A DNA stretch of 64,000 nt, from assembly GCA_040755725.1 (NCBI GenBank), contig JBFMAI010000039.1, positions 1 to 64,000 of the forward strand. The letters are read 5' to 3'. Made by a program: the position numbers and the translations under genes. Positions 17,661-25,887 of this stretch are shown one piece after another; position 1 is the stretch's first letter; the number at the start of each line of letters is the position of its first letter. The notes beneath the pieces are model-generated. The model made no database searches, was not told where the DNA came from, and was given only the letters and a program-made list of their open reading frames with translations. The DNA comes from JBFMAI01 sp040755725 (GTDB taxonomy: Bacteria; Planctomycetota; Phycisphaerae; UBA1845; Fen-1342).

Positions 17661-19571
17661 TCAGGTGGTGCGGAGTCCGCACACGCAGCCGGCCGGCGGC
17701 CGGAGTGCCAGGCCGGCGGGAGTCTGCACCCGGGCGCCAGTCCGGCCCTGGGCGGCGAGCCGTGGCGACGGGAGGTACTGGATCGCCCAGTTGATCTCGG
17801 TCCCGCTGGCGGAATCGACCATGGGAATGCGGGCGGGGGCAAGACCGTCGTACGGCTCGATCGGGCCGCGCCACAGCCGCCCGGCCCAGGCCAGCATTCT
17901 GGGAATGGTGAGCAGTAGCCCGACCTGCCCGACGAACTGGTGGATCAGCCGCTTGGGGGACACGGAGTCCTTGCGCAGACCGAATAGCGCGCGGATCGTG
18001 TTAACGGGGTTGTAGAAGGTGGTATAGGCGCGCAGCAGGTTCAACTGCTGCTGCCAGCACCGCGGGTGCCGGGACGCCACGACGTGGTTGCCGTCCTGGA
18101 ACGCATTGGGCACAGGCCGGCCGCCGACGCGATTGAAGACGGTGCCGGAGGTCAGGGCCGGTTCGAGGTTCCGCGTGCCGATGGCGGGTCCGAGGTACGT
18201 GCACTGATAGCTGACGGCGCCGTGCTGGAACACAAACCGGGCCTGGTTCCGCAGCCCGCTGAGTGTGCCGGGTGCCGAGCGCCACGGTTGGGCGTCGCTG
18301 TGGATCATCATCGCGTGCGGCTCGATGCCGAGCCGGCGCAGCAGGGCGAAGAGCTCCGCCGTGCGCTCCGCGCTTTGCCCTTTCTTCACGAGCTCCCCGG
18401 TGAGGTCTTCCAGCCCAAACCACACCCCGCGCAGCCCGGCCTTGCGGCACATAGGCAGCAAGTCCCGGTTCTTGAAGACGTCCGCCTGCGTCCCCTCTGT
18501 GAAGAACTTGATCCGCTTGCCCAGCGGCACGCCCCCCGTCGTGGTGCGGCCGAGTTCCCCCATCAACGCTTCGACCGAGCCGCGCTCATTGAAGAAATTG
18601 TCGTCCGTCCCGAAGAAGGCCCGGATGCCGAAGTTCTCATGAACCTGCTTCAGCTCGGCCGCGAACCGCGCGGGACTCTTGTGACGCCACGTGCGCTGGT
18701 TCGCCGCCGGAATCGGGCAGTACGGGCAGTTGAATCGGCACCCCTGCGTCGCGATCACCGCGGCGATCGGGGACAACCGACCGACGCGCCGCGGCGTGCA
18801 AGGTCGCGCCGACAACGTGGGCCGGCGGTGCGGCGGCTCCAGCACGCGAAAGCCGGCATCGGGCAGCGGGTATTCGTCCAGGTCGCGGAGCAGCCGCTGC
18901 ACGCCGGTATTCACCGCGACCGGCTCGCCGGCGGGGGCGTCCGGCGACAGGTAAACCAGCCCCGGAACGCGGGTCAGCTTGCCCGTTCCGCGGGCGTGCT
19001 CGAAGGCGTCGCGGAGCGACCGCCGGGCCGGGCCCTCCGCCAGCACGGTGTGCAGCAAGTCCAGCAGCACGAAAGCCTCCCCCGTGACCACACCATCCGC
19101 GCCGATCCCCGGCCCGGGCCCCAGGTCGAAGAAATCCGTGGGCTCGTAGATGGCCTTGGGCCCCCCCACCAGAATCAGCGGGCGTTCGTCGCCCAGCCGG
19201 TGCGCGTCGCGGACCAGCTCGTACGCCGGTTCCGCATGCACCTGCATGGCGGAAATCAGCAGGAGGTCGAGCGGCCGGCCGTCAAGCCGCATCCGGCTGG
19301 GGCGGACCTTCGGCGACCATTGCTGCAAGACGATGCGGAGATGTGTGAAACCCGCCGCGTTCAGCACATCGGCCAACAGGCGCACGGAGCAGGGCGCCAT
19401 GCGCTTGTCCGCGTACCAGAACGGCAGCATGCGTGTGCGAAAGTCGAACGCATACATCAGGCCGATCCGCAGATCATGGGCCGCGGTCCGTCGGCGCAGC
19501 GCACGCACGCGCTGCCGGAACTCCCCGTCCGGCAGGTAGACGTCATCCCCCGCTCGTCGCGGCAGCTCCAT
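17661..19571 (-). CDS. Radical SAM protein with B12-binding-type N-terminus (2)
   Basis: A 636-residue protein. The N-terminal domain contains LLADVLNAAGFTHLRIVLQQW and LLISAMQVHAEPAYELV...LILVGGPKAIYEP, a B12-binding-type fold. The radical SAM cluster motif is CRFNCPYC (about residue 260), followed by FFGTDDNFFNE and GVWFGLEDLTGELVKKGQS. The last ~120 residues are hydrophobic and basic, with RLIHQFVGQVGLLLTIPRML, possibly membrane-associated. A GGAG lies 8 nt before the ATG, 3 nt after the stop of the HesB-like gene. It is translated first of the two radical SAM genes and is distinct from its neighbour in length and motif, so they may act in sequence. Substrate is unknown. Confidence 0.82.
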   Translation of the reverse strand: MELPRRAGDDVYLPDGEFRQRVRALRRRTAAHDLRIGLMYAFDFRTRMLPFWYADKRMAPCSVRLLADVLNAAGFTHLRIVLQQWSPKVRPSRMRLDGRPLDLLLISAMQVHAEPAYELVRDAHRLGDERPLILVGGPKAIYEPTDFFDLGPGPGIGADGVVTGEAFVLLDLLHTVLAEGPARRSLRDAFEHARGTGKLTRVPGLVYLSPDAPAGEPVAVNTGVQRLLRDLDEYPLPDAGFRVLEPPHRRPTLSARPCTPRRVGRLSPIAAVIATQGCRFNCPYCPIPAANQRTWRHKSPARFAAELKQVHENFGIRAFFGTDDNFFNERGSVEALMGELGRTTTGGVPLGKRIKFFTEGTQADVFKNRDLLPMCRKAGLRGVWFGLEDLTGELVKKGQSAERTAELFALLRRLGIEPHAMMIHSDAQPWRSAPGTLSGLRNQARFVFQHGAVSYQCTYLGPAIGTRNLEPALTSGTVFNRVGGRPVPNAFQDGNHVVASRHPRCWQQQLNLLRAYTTFYNPVNTIRALFGLRKDSVSPKRLIHQFVGQVGLLLTIPRMLAWAGRLWRGPIEPYDGLAPARIPMVDSASGTEINWAIQYLPSPRLAAQGRTGARVQTPAGLALRPPAGCVCGLRTT

Positions 19572-19574
19572 CGT

Positions 19575-19862
19575 TCAGTCTCCACGACGCCCATTGCGGC
19601 GCAGGTCGAGCCGCGACCGCGTGCCCGTGGGCTTGACGTCCAGCGTCATGTCGGCCAGGGCCTCGGCGACCGCCGCGTCCAGCAACAGCACCTTCCGGTC
19701 CCCGTGGGTGAACGCCGCGTCCCCGGGCGACTCCCGGTCGAGGCGCAGCCTCCAGCCGCCCTCCCGGCGCACGAAGCGCAGCGCCAGGCCTTCGGTGCCC
19801 GGCCGGCGGGCGAGACGATGGGACAACTGCTCCAGCGCGGACTTCGTAACGGTCAGCATCAT
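19575..19862 (-). CDS. Small HesB/IscA-like protein without cysteines
   Basis: A 95-residue protein. The layout MLTVTKSALEQLSHRLARRP, ALRFVRREGGWRLRLDRE, then DRKVLLLDAAVAEALADMTLDV follows the A-type Fe-S carrier (HesB/IscA) fold. None of the three carrier cysteines is present: the glycine-rich loop reads REGGWRL instead of GGCSG, and the CxC tail is missing. It therefore cannot bind a cluster in the normal way. It sits 3 nt upstream of a radical SAM gene in the same operon, which suggests an accessory role for those Fe-S enzymes; this is inference from position. The fold assignment itself is moderate. Confidence 0.6.
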   Translation of the reverse strand: MMLTVTKSALEQLSHRLARRPGTEGLALRFVRREGGWRLRLDRESPGDAAFTHGDRKVLLLDAAVAEALADMTLDVKPTGTRSRLDLRRNGRRGD

Positions 19863-20030
19863 ACACCATCCAATCCATCGTGCATGTCACAGCGGCGCGG
19901 TGGGCGCCCCGCACAGGCGGCGCTGCCACCGGCCGCACCCAGGCTTCCCGACCCTCCAGAGCGTGCATGTTCCCGAGTCACTCGTTTCGTTTCCTGAATC
20001 CTCTTCTCCGCACGCGCGGGCCACGCTCCG

Positions 20031-20342
20031 TCACCCCGGTTGTCGCGGCCGCCGGGCTTCAACGTGCTCCCCGTCGTCCTCACAGATCCCAGGCGGACGG
20101 GCCCGCGGGCCGCCCTGGGGAGCCAGGGCATCCTCGATGGCCAAACGCAGCGCAATCCGTTCGCGGCGGGCAAGTTCGGCCATGAGCTCCATCGTGGGGA
20201 CGTGGGCAAGGTCCGCGGCACCAACCCGGCCCTCTCCGCGGAGCTCCAAGTTCGTCCCCGCCTCGTGCTCGGCCGGCCACCGGCCCGCGCGGGCTGCCGG
20301 CGACACGCGCGTCGGTCTTGCGTCTTGCGTCGCGGGCTTCAT
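20031..20342 (-). CDS. Small protein coupled to MpsC, unknown function
   Basis: A 103-residue protein not recognised as a known family. Its ATG overlaps the stop of the upstream mpsC-like gene (ATGA), and GGAGGAAAGGA lies immediately before it, so it is almost certainly translated with its neighbour. The middle part, HVPTMELMAELARRERIALR and then LAIEDALAPQG, is the only segment that looks folded (amphipathic helices); both ends are Pro/Arg/Gly-rich. There is no signal peptide, membrane segment or metal motif. Confidence 0.55.
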   Translation of the reverse strand: MKPATQDARPTRVSPAARAGRWPAEHEAGTNLELRGEGRVGAADLAHVPTMELMAELARRERIALRLAIEDALAPQGGPRARPPGICEDDGEHVEARRPRQPG

Positions 20343-20767
20343 TCCTTTCCTCCCGCACGGTCGTTGCTCCACACATCCGTCGCGACGCGCTCCGCGAGCA
20401 GGAACACCTGCACCACGGTTCCGCTCGCAAACGCCTTGACCACGGTTCCCGTGTTCGGCTCAATCTCCGCCGTCGCCTCCCGCACCTTCACGCCGGCAAT
20501 GCGCTCGATTTCCTGCCGCAGCGCGGCCCCGGCGCTGGCAAAGAGCTGGCGATGAAACTCCTGCACCTTGGCGGCCCCGTCCGGACACCGGGCCAGGGCT
20601 TTTTCGGCTTCCGACAGCGCCCCGTGGAGCGTGATGACCAAGGCATCGTCACTCAGGACCACGGTCACCGAGTGGGGCTTATGCCCGGTGCGCTCTTGCT
20701 CGAAAGCCTTCGCCACCTGGGCAATCTGACGCGCCACGCCGGGCCCGGGCTTGTACAAGGTGCTCAT
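20339..20767 (-). CDS. MpsC (DUF2294) family protein, attenuated copy
   Basis: A 142-residue member of the Na-translocating system protein MpsC / DUF2294 family: QIAQVAKAFEQERTGHKPHSVTVVLSDDALVITLHGALSEAEKALA, then VQEFHRQLFASAGAALRQEIERIAGV and an ATAEIEPNTGTVVKAFA strand. MpsC proteins are linked to bicarbonate or membrane-potential systems in other bacteria, but no MpsA/MpsB (DabA/DabB-like) partner occurs here, so the role is open. The ATG at 20767 begins the conserved part; the frame extending to 20845 runs into the terminator hairpin. A minus-strand promoter lies at 20968-20995 and a strong terminator at 20801-20851 lies inside the leader. It is coupled to the 103-residue gene downstream. 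Confidence 0.78.
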   Translation of the reverse strand: MSTLYKPGPGVARQIAQVAKAFEQERTGHKPHSVTVVLSDDALVITLHGALSEAEKALARCPDGAAKVQEFHRQLFASAGAALRQEIERIAGVKVREATAEIEPNTGTVVKAFASGTVVQVFLLAERVATDVWSNDRAGGKE

Positions 20768-20800
20768 CCTCGGCGTCACCGTTCGCAAGATCGGGGCCGG

Positions 20801-20851
20801 AAAAAAAAAGCCGACGTGGCCGAATCCCTGACGGCATTCGACCACGTCGGC
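20801..20851 (-). terminator. Intrinsic terminator inside the mpsC leader (candidate attenuator)
   Basis: Read on the minus strand, a 16-bp stem (20851-20836 with 20825-20810, one U-G pair, 10-nt loop) is followed at once by nine U residues (20809-20801). The start codon is 34 nt further on. No minus-strand gene lies upstream that it could terminate. Confidence 0.85.
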
Positions 20852-20967
20852 TTACTCGTCGACGGGCCACCCGACCTGGCCGGGCTGCCCTTCAAATCGT
20901 CATCCGACGCTACTGTGTCCGCCCGCGCTAGGCCCAAACGACCTTGGCGCGGCCCGCACCCGTCACT

Positions 20968-20995
20968 ACTATAACCGCAGATTCGCCGAACGCAA
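20968..20995 (-). promoter_or_regulatory. Minus-strand promoter of the attenuated mpsC gene
   Basis: On the minus strand TTGCGT (20995-20990), a 16-nt spacer, then TATAGT (20973-20968). Predicted transcription start is near 20961, giving a leader of about 195 nt that contains the terminator. Confidence 0.6.
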
Positions 20996-21088
20996 GCCGA
21001 TCTTCGGGTTTATGGCCGTTTCACTAGCGGATTGCAGGTGACCAAAGCCCGTGCGCACGGTGGCACTGAGCAACCGTGGCGGCTACTT

Positions 21089-21484
21089 ATGACTGAGGGC
21101 ACCGTGAAGACCCAGGGAGAAATCGAGGCGGCGATCTCCAAGGTCGTCAGGGATTTCGAGCAGGAGTACATGGGCCGCGGCCCGAAGGACATCCACACCC
21201 ACCTGGTCGACGATCTCATCGTCGTGCGACTCGCGGGGGTCCTGACGGCCGCCGAGCGACAACTGGTCGGCTCGCTCCCCTCGGCCAAGGGGCGGGAACT
21301 GCTCAAGCAGGTCAGGACCCAATTGATTGAAACCGCCCGGCCCGTGCTCGAAGCGATGGTCCAAGAGGTCGCCGGTGTGAAGGTCGTCAGCCTGCACCAC
21401 GACATCAGCACACAGACCGGCGAGGAGGTCGTGCTCTTCACGCTCGCCTCGTCACCCATCGTCCGCGACAAGAAGGCGAGGTAG
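21089..21484 (+). CDS. MpsC (DUF2294) family protein, divergent copy
   Basis: A 131-residue protein of the same family as the gene at 20339, transcribed away from it. Shared blocks are ISKVVRDFEQEYMGRGPKDI (against KAFEQERTGHKPHSV), DDLIVVRLAGVLTAAERQL and QLIETARPVLEAMVQEVAGVKV followed by a HHDISTQTGEEVVLF strand. The two copies have diverged strongly, so they are not a recent duplication. The ATG at 21089 is used; an earlier frame to 21032 lacks a clear ribosome site. No other gene follows in the same operon. The partner proteins are unknown. Confidence 0.78.
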   Translation: MTEGTVKTQGEIEAAISKVVRDFEQEYMGRGPKDIHTHLVDDLIVVRLAGVLTAAERQLVGSLPSAKGRELLKQVRTQLIETARPVLEAMVQEVAGVKVVSLHHDISTQTGEEVVLFTLASSPIVRDKKAR

Positions 21485-21596
21485 CGTCGCCCACGGGCGA
21501 TAAGCTCCAAGTACTTCTCAGGAAAAGAGATACGCAATCCTGAGCCCGCGGTCGCCTGCGGCCTCACCCCGAATCGACGTTATCGGTACTTTTGTC

Positions 21597-21626
21597 TTGT
21601 GCATCGGGTGACCCCCGCGGTACGAT
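21597..21626 (+). promoter_or_regulatory. Weak promoter candidate for the PEP-CTERM gene
   Basis: TTGTGC (21597-21602), an 18-nt spacer, then TACGAT (21621-21626), about 66 nt before the start codon. Confidence 0.35.
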
Positions 21627-21692
21627 AACTTGGGTCGGCTTGTCGGCCAGCCGATCGTGGGCACTGTCTTGGCCGCATGGAGGAGGAGTACG

Positions 21693-22382
21693 ATGAAACA
21701 AAAGTTATGGGTCTGTGTGTGCGCTGCGACTCTGCTCGCAGTGCCGGCGTCGGCCAACGTGTTCCCCACCGGGGCGCACGCGGCCTTCAACTACATCCCG
21801 TTCGCCAACGGCGCTTGCACCATGCACCAGGTGTTTGATGCCAACCTGTTCGCGAACGCGATGCCCCCGGGCTATCTGGCCAAGATCGAGTCCATCGCCT
21901 TCGCGCCCAACACGACTCTGGCCGGGCAACAGATCGCCCAGCCGGTCCAGATCAACCTGGGCTACACGAACCGTGTGGGCGGACAGGCCAGCCCGGCCGG
22001 TCTGAGCGTGCCAGTGGCCGGCGGCGGCGGCGCTCCCAACGCCATCGGGGCCATGACCACGTTCTTCAACGATCCGAACTATTCGTACACCGTGGTCAGC
22101 GGCGGCGCCAACAACTTCGAGATGAAGTTCACCGGCACGCCGTTCATCTACGATCCAAGCCAGGGCAACCTGTTGTTCGAGATCGTGACCCCGGCTACCC
22201 AGGCCGTGTTCTCCGTCTCGCGCTGTGCCGGCAGTGCCGAAGGCTCGCGCTCGTACGTCGGCGGCTCGTGGACCGGCGAGAGCCCCACGACCGCGACGCG
22301 CATGGACATCGTTTTCACGGCGGTGCCCGAACCGACCTCCCTGCTATTGCTGGGCGCCGCGGTGTTGCTGCGCCGGCGCTAG
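21693..22382 (+). CDS. Secreted PEP-CTERM protein
   Basis: A 229-residue exported protein. The signal peptide covers about 1-21 (LWVCVCAATLLAVPASA). The C-terminus is the standard PEP-CTERM sorting signal: VPEPTSLLLLGAAVLL followed by the basic end RRR, which exosortase/archaeosortase systems process for surface delivery. The body is Gly/Asn/Thr-rich without a catalytic motif (NLGYTNRVGGQ, FEMKFTGTPFIYDPSQGNLLFEI) and resembles a choice-of-anchor beta-sandwich. A very strong GGAGGAG ribosome site precedes the ATG. No exosortase lies in the window. Probably extracellular matrix or surface material; ligand unknown. Confidence 0.88.
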   Translation: MKQKLWVCVCAATLLAVPASANVFPTGAHAAFNYIPFANGACTMHQVFDANLFANAMPPGYLAKIESIAFAPNTTLAGQQIAQPVQINLGYTNRVGGQASPAGLSVPVAGGGGAPNAIGAMTTFFNDPNYSYTVVSGGANNFEMKFTGTPFIYDPSQGNLLFEIVTPATQAVFSVSRCAGSAEGSRSYVGGSWTGESPTTATRMDIVFTAVPEPTSLLLLGAAVLLRRR

Positions 22383-22407
22383 TCGCGCCAGATGAAGTCT
22401 GCCTCGT

Positions 22408-22434
22408 GAAGGGCCGCGCTCGGCGCGGCCCTTC
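22408..22434 (+). terminator. Hairpin after the PEP-CTERM gene
   Basis: A perfect 12-bp stem GAAGGGCCGCGC / GCGCGGCCCTTC with a 3-nt loop, 26 nt after the stop. Only a weak T-rich tail. Confidence 0.65.
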
Positions 22435-22518
22435 TGCTGCGCGCTCGGCCGTGGCCGGAGGCGCCGACGCCGAGACGTCGACGCTTGCGACGCGTGTCCC
22501 GCGCGCGTCAGGCGGGTA

Positions 22519-23934
22519 TCAGACCGTTCCGTTCGGCCCCTTGAGCGTGAACAGCTCAACGCCGACCTCGTGCCAGGAATCGCTGGCCGGCCGGCAGCGC
22601 ACGACCCGCCCGTGGACGCGCTTGGCCTTCTGCCCGCCGCCCTCCAGATACACGCGAATCGTCGTGCCGAGCTCGATGGCCGCCGGGCTCAGCAGCCCCA
22701 TCCCGTACCGCGACAGGTCCCGCACCGTGACCGGCAGGCCCGGTTCCTCGCACCAGCGTTCATCCGCCCCGCGCACCAGAACGTGCAGCGTGGCCGTCAC
22801 GTCGCAGGCAAAACGCTGATTGCGCCGGCGTTCGGCCCCCGGCGTGTGGTCCACGACCCCCGCCGCCGTCGCCCCGCCCCGACCGTCGCGGTCACTGACG
22901 TTGGCCAGCAGCCGGATCCACGCCTGGACGACGTCCGGGTCGTATTTCGCCGGCGCCTCCGACTTGAGCACCAGGATGGCCTCCGACACGGTCATGGCCT
23001 TCTGCTTGAATGGCCGCAGCGCGGTCATGGCGTCGAACGAATCGACGACGGCGCAGATGCGGCTGACGCGGTGGATCTCGTCGCCGCGCAGACCGTCGGG
23101 ATAGCCGCCGCCGTCGAGTCGCTCGTGGTGCTGCCGGCAGACTTCCTGGATCAGGGGATGAACGGAGTCGAAGCCGCGGAGGTGGTCATAGCCGCGGACC
23201 GGGTGCTCGCGGATGCGCTTCCACTCATCAGGGCCCAGGCGCTCGGTCTTGTTGAGGATTTCCGCCTCGATGAAGATCTTGCCGATGTCGTGCAGGAGCC
23301 CGGCCTGACAGATGCGGGCCAGGTCGCCGGGGTCACGCCAGCCCAATGTGTAAGCCAGCGGCACCATCCACGTGCCCACGTTGACCATGTGCGTGGCGGT
23401 GTAGAAATCGTGCCGCGACGTGGTGAAGAGCTGCGCGAACGCTCCGTTGTCGCTGATGGCGAGCGTCGTCACGGCACGGGCGACGTTGTCCAGCCGTTGC
23501 GCGTGCGCGTTGAGGTCCGCTTCGGCCAGCAGCTCGTCGATCAGCGTCAGGCTCGTCTCATAGACGATCGCCGATTTCTCCGACAGCGCCTTGGTCGCGT
23601 CGCCCACCGTCTCCAGCAGCGTCGTCTCGGTCTGCTCGCGAAACCGCACGTGGTCCGCGATCCGAATGTACACGCAGCGGTTGGCGGTGTTCATCAGCCG
23701 ACGACGGTCCTGCGGCGTGAACTCCACGTCCGCGGCCCGGTACAGCGTGAATACGCCCCCGTCTGATTCCTCGGGCGAGTCGTCGTCACGGCGCAGGTAC
23801 ACGGCGATGCCACGGAACGCGCTGGCCGGCACATGGCGCAGCGGCACCGGTAGGAACCCGGCGCGGGCCGAGAACTCCACGACGCCCCGGCCGCGGGTCG
23901 CCGCCGTCATCGAATCTGGGACCGGGTCAACCAT
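22519..23934 (-). CDS. HD-GYP phosphodiesterase with C-terminal PilZ domain
   Basis: A 471-residue cytoplasmic protein. The HD-GYP domain (about 145-325) contains the metal HD pair in GLLHDIGKIFIE and the signature HHERLDGGGYPDGL, the hallmark of cyclic-di-GMP phosphodiesterases. A C-terminal PilZ domain (about 365-471) has the c-di-GMP-binding RRNQRFACDVTATL arginine motif and DLSRYGMGL (the D/NxSxxG motif). The N-terminal ~130 residues are a poorly conserved sensory region. It would both hydrolyse and sense the messenger. The ATG at 23934 is preferred to a TTG at 23946. No cyclase is present nearby. Confidence 0.92.
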   Translation of the reverse strand: MVDPVPDSMTAATRGRGVVEFSARAGFLPVPLRHVPASAFRGIAVYLRRDDDSPEESDGGVFTLYRAADVEFTPQDRRRLMNTANRCVYIRIADHVRFREQTETTLLETVGDATKALSEKSAIVYETSLTLIDELLAEADLNAHAQRLDNVARAVTTLAISDNGAFAQLFTTSRHDFYTATHMVNVGTWMVPLAYTLGWRDPGDLARICQAGLLHDIGKIFIEAEILNKTERLGPDEWKRIREHPVRGYDHLRGFDSVHPLIQEVCRQHHERLDGGGYPDGLRGDEIHRVSRICAVVDSFDAMTALRPFKQKAMTVSEAILVLKSEAPAKYDPDVVQAWIRLLANVSDRDGRGGATAAGVVDHTPGAERRRNQRFACDVTATLHVLVRGADERWCEEPGLPVTVRDLSRYGMGLLSPAAIELGTTIRVYLEGGGQKAKRVHGRVVRCRPASDSWHEVGVELFTLKGPNGTV

Positions 23935-24116
23935 CCGCTTCCCCAACCACGCTGCGGGCCGTCCCTCTCACCGGTGTCCTCACCGGACAGGGAGAACACG
24001 CCTGCGCCCTTACGCGGCTATCTCTGAATCGGGTGCCCCGCTGTCGCCGTTTACTAGCGGGCGGGCCACCGCGCATCGGGCAGGACGCGGCCATACCCGC
24101 TCCCGGGAGCCGTCGT

Positions 24117-25586
24117 TCAGCGTTCGATAATCACGACCCCCGCGCGTCGGTCCAGGGGAGGACCGGCGGTCGGCGGGTCGGCGGATGTCTCTGTCGCCCG
24201 TGACGCCTTGGCCCTTGCGCCCGCGTCGGCCAAGGCGCGAGCATCCTCCCGGAGCCGCCGCAGCGGATCGTCCCCCAGGGGCGGCAGGTCCTCGTCAAGA
24301 TGCGAGAACGTGTTGTAAGCGATGACGATTCCGCCGGTCGTGTTGTCGCCCCAGAGCTCGATTACCCGCCCCTCTTGGGGCGCGTCGAGCGTCGAGCACG
24401 TTTCGATTTCTAGGTAGCCGCCGTAATCGGTTACGAGATTGCGGTGCCGGTGCCCGGCCAAATGCAGGACGACGTTCGGACAAGCACGCAGTACCGCGCG
24501 AAATTGAGGGCCGGTAACCGCGCTGCCGAGCGCCGGCGACAACGCCTCGCTCGGGTGGTGCGTGGCCACAATGACCCACTCGCCGCGCTCGACCGCCTCT
24601 TGCAATTCAGTCTTCAGAAACTCGATCTGCGCCGGCGACAGGGCGCCTTCCATGTAGAAACCGCCGGGCCATTTCGTGGCGGCGTCGGTCGTGTCAAGGC
24701 CGATCAAACGCACCCCGGCCGCCGGCGTGAGGCTGTACCAAGCGGACGCCGGCGACGCGGCCGAGGCGGCCATGGTGGACAGGAATTCACCCTTGGAGGC
24801 GTACGCCCGCATCGCGTTGGGCACGACCGGCCGCGGCGTCTCCAACAGGCACGGCGGGCCGGGCTCCGCGGGCGTGACGTTGCCATACGCCCGGTCGGCC
24901 AGCGGATCGAGTTGCGTCGGCAGCACCAAGCCCGGCCGCCAATCCAGCGGCAACGGCGCCGTCCGATGCCCGGCGGCGTCCGCGAAGATCGGGAAGACGC
25001 CGATCGCGCTCACATCGTGGTTGCCCAGCACGAAGTACCACGGGATGGTCGGCAGGTCGCCGTGGACGCCCTGGCGATACAGACCCTGAGCGACGAAGGG
25101 GGCGTGGGGGTCGCGCTCGGGATCGGGCCGTTCATCCGGCGACCGGTCGTCGGGTCCGGTGCGAGGGTCGAGCGGGCCGCCGGCGAAGAGCGTAACGAAC
25201 CAGGTCAGCTCGTTCGACTGGGCGTTGTCACAGGCGTCGCCGGTGTGGACCAGGAAGTCGATGTTTCGGCCGGCGGCGTGAATGCGGTTCGTCGCCCGCA
25301 GGATGCCGTCGAGCAGTTGCGCCGAATAGGCCTCATACGGCCGCCACGCGCTCGGCGTGATCAGGTGCGCGCCCGCGAAGCGGGCCGGCGATTCCTCATC
25401 CATCACGTGCGTATCGCTGATGTGGACGAACCGGGCAACCAGGGTCACCCCGCCGGAATCGACCGGGCCGCTGTCGCGCGGCGGCAACAGCGACTCCAGG
25501 TGACCATCACATCCGAGGCCGGCCAAACAAGCCGTCACCACGCCCAAACCGAGGACGATTCGACCTGTATAGGCATTCACGATCAT
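24117..25586 (-). CDS. Calcineurin-like metallophosphoesterase lipoprotein
   Basis: A 489-residue protein. The N-terminus is a lipoprotein signal (IVLGLGVVTACLAGLGC), so the mature protein is probably anchored outside the inner membrane. All five metal-binding blocks of the calcineurin-like superfamily are present: HISDTH, HTGDACDN, VLGNHDV, VATHHPSEA and LAGHRHRN. The substrate may be a phosphodiester or nucleotide; motifs do not decide it. The open frame extending upstream to 25682 runs through a family-3 repeat and encodes an Arg/Ala-rich stretch, so the ATG at 25586 is chosen. It is a single gene. Confidence 0.86.
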   Translation of the reverse strand: MIVNAYTGRIVLGLGVVTACLAGLGCDGHLESLLPPRDSGPVDSGGVTLVARFVHISDTHVMDEESPARFAGAHLITPSAWRPYEAYSAQLLDGILRATNRIHAAGRNIDFLVHTGDACDNAQSNELTWFVTLFAGGPLDPRTGPDDRSPDERPDPERDPHAPFVAQGLYRQGVHGDLPTIPWYFVLGNHDVSAIGVFPIFADAAGHRTAPLPLDWRPGLVLPTQLDPLADRAYGNVTPAEPGPPCLLETPRPVVPNAMRAYASKGEFLSTMAASAASPASAWYSLTPAAGVRLIGLDTTDAATKWPGGFYMEGALSPAQIEFLKTELQEAVERGEWVIVATHHPSEALSPALGSAVTGPQFRAVLRACPNVVLHLAGHRHRNLVTDYGGYLEIETCSTLDAPQEGRVIELWGDNTTGGIVIAYNTFSHLDEDLPPLGDDPLRRLREDARALADAGARAKASRATETSADPPTAGPPLDRRAGVVIIER

Positions 25587-25887
25587 CGGACGCCGACCGG
25601 GAAAGCGAGCCTCCCGGCGAGCCGCGGCTCGGCAGGCCGGCAGGGTCGCCGCAGGAGACAGCCTTGCCCTCCCATGTCGCACGCCCGTGAATACCCGTTT
25701 GGCATAACCTACACCCTGTCCTTCAGGGCGACGGTTGTCAACGTGCCCCGGGACGTGTCGGCGTCTCGCCGGTCCCGAGGACTAAAGCGGCGGGCACGCG
25801 TCGGGAGTCGACGCGTGCCCTGGGAGGGCACTGGCCAAGTCGGCCAGGTGGCACGGGGGAAACAAGTTCGCCGAGCCCGCGGGGCGC
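25587..25887. other. Intergenic gap with a family-3 repeat
   Basis: Contains the family-3 copy at 25600-25704 and a perfect inverted repeat around CGGGCACGCGTCGGGAG near 25790-25820. No gene is supported between the sigma factor stop and the lipoprotein start. Confidence 0.45.
25600..25704 (+). repeat. Dispersed repeat family 3, copy 2
   Basis: GGAAAGCGAGCCTCCCGGCG, then GCCGCGGCTCGGCAGGCCGG and GCAGGAGACAGCC, ending TTGCCCTCCCATGTCGCAC. The same order of blocks as at 14084 and 49969. Confidence 0.8.

Noticed and set aside
18066..19997. 643-codon open frame opposite the second radical SAM gene
   Set aside because: The opposite strand carries a clear CxxxCxxC radical SAM core. The frame has no motif and an Arg/Gln-rich composition.
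20801..20851. Terminator of a gene upstream of mpsC
   Set aside because: No minus-strand gene ends there: the region up to 21088 has none and the plus gene points away. Hence it was interpreted as a leader attenuator.
25587..25682. Extended N-terminus of the metallophosphoesterase
   Set aside because: It is encoded by a family-3 repeat. The lipoprotein signal begins at 25586.
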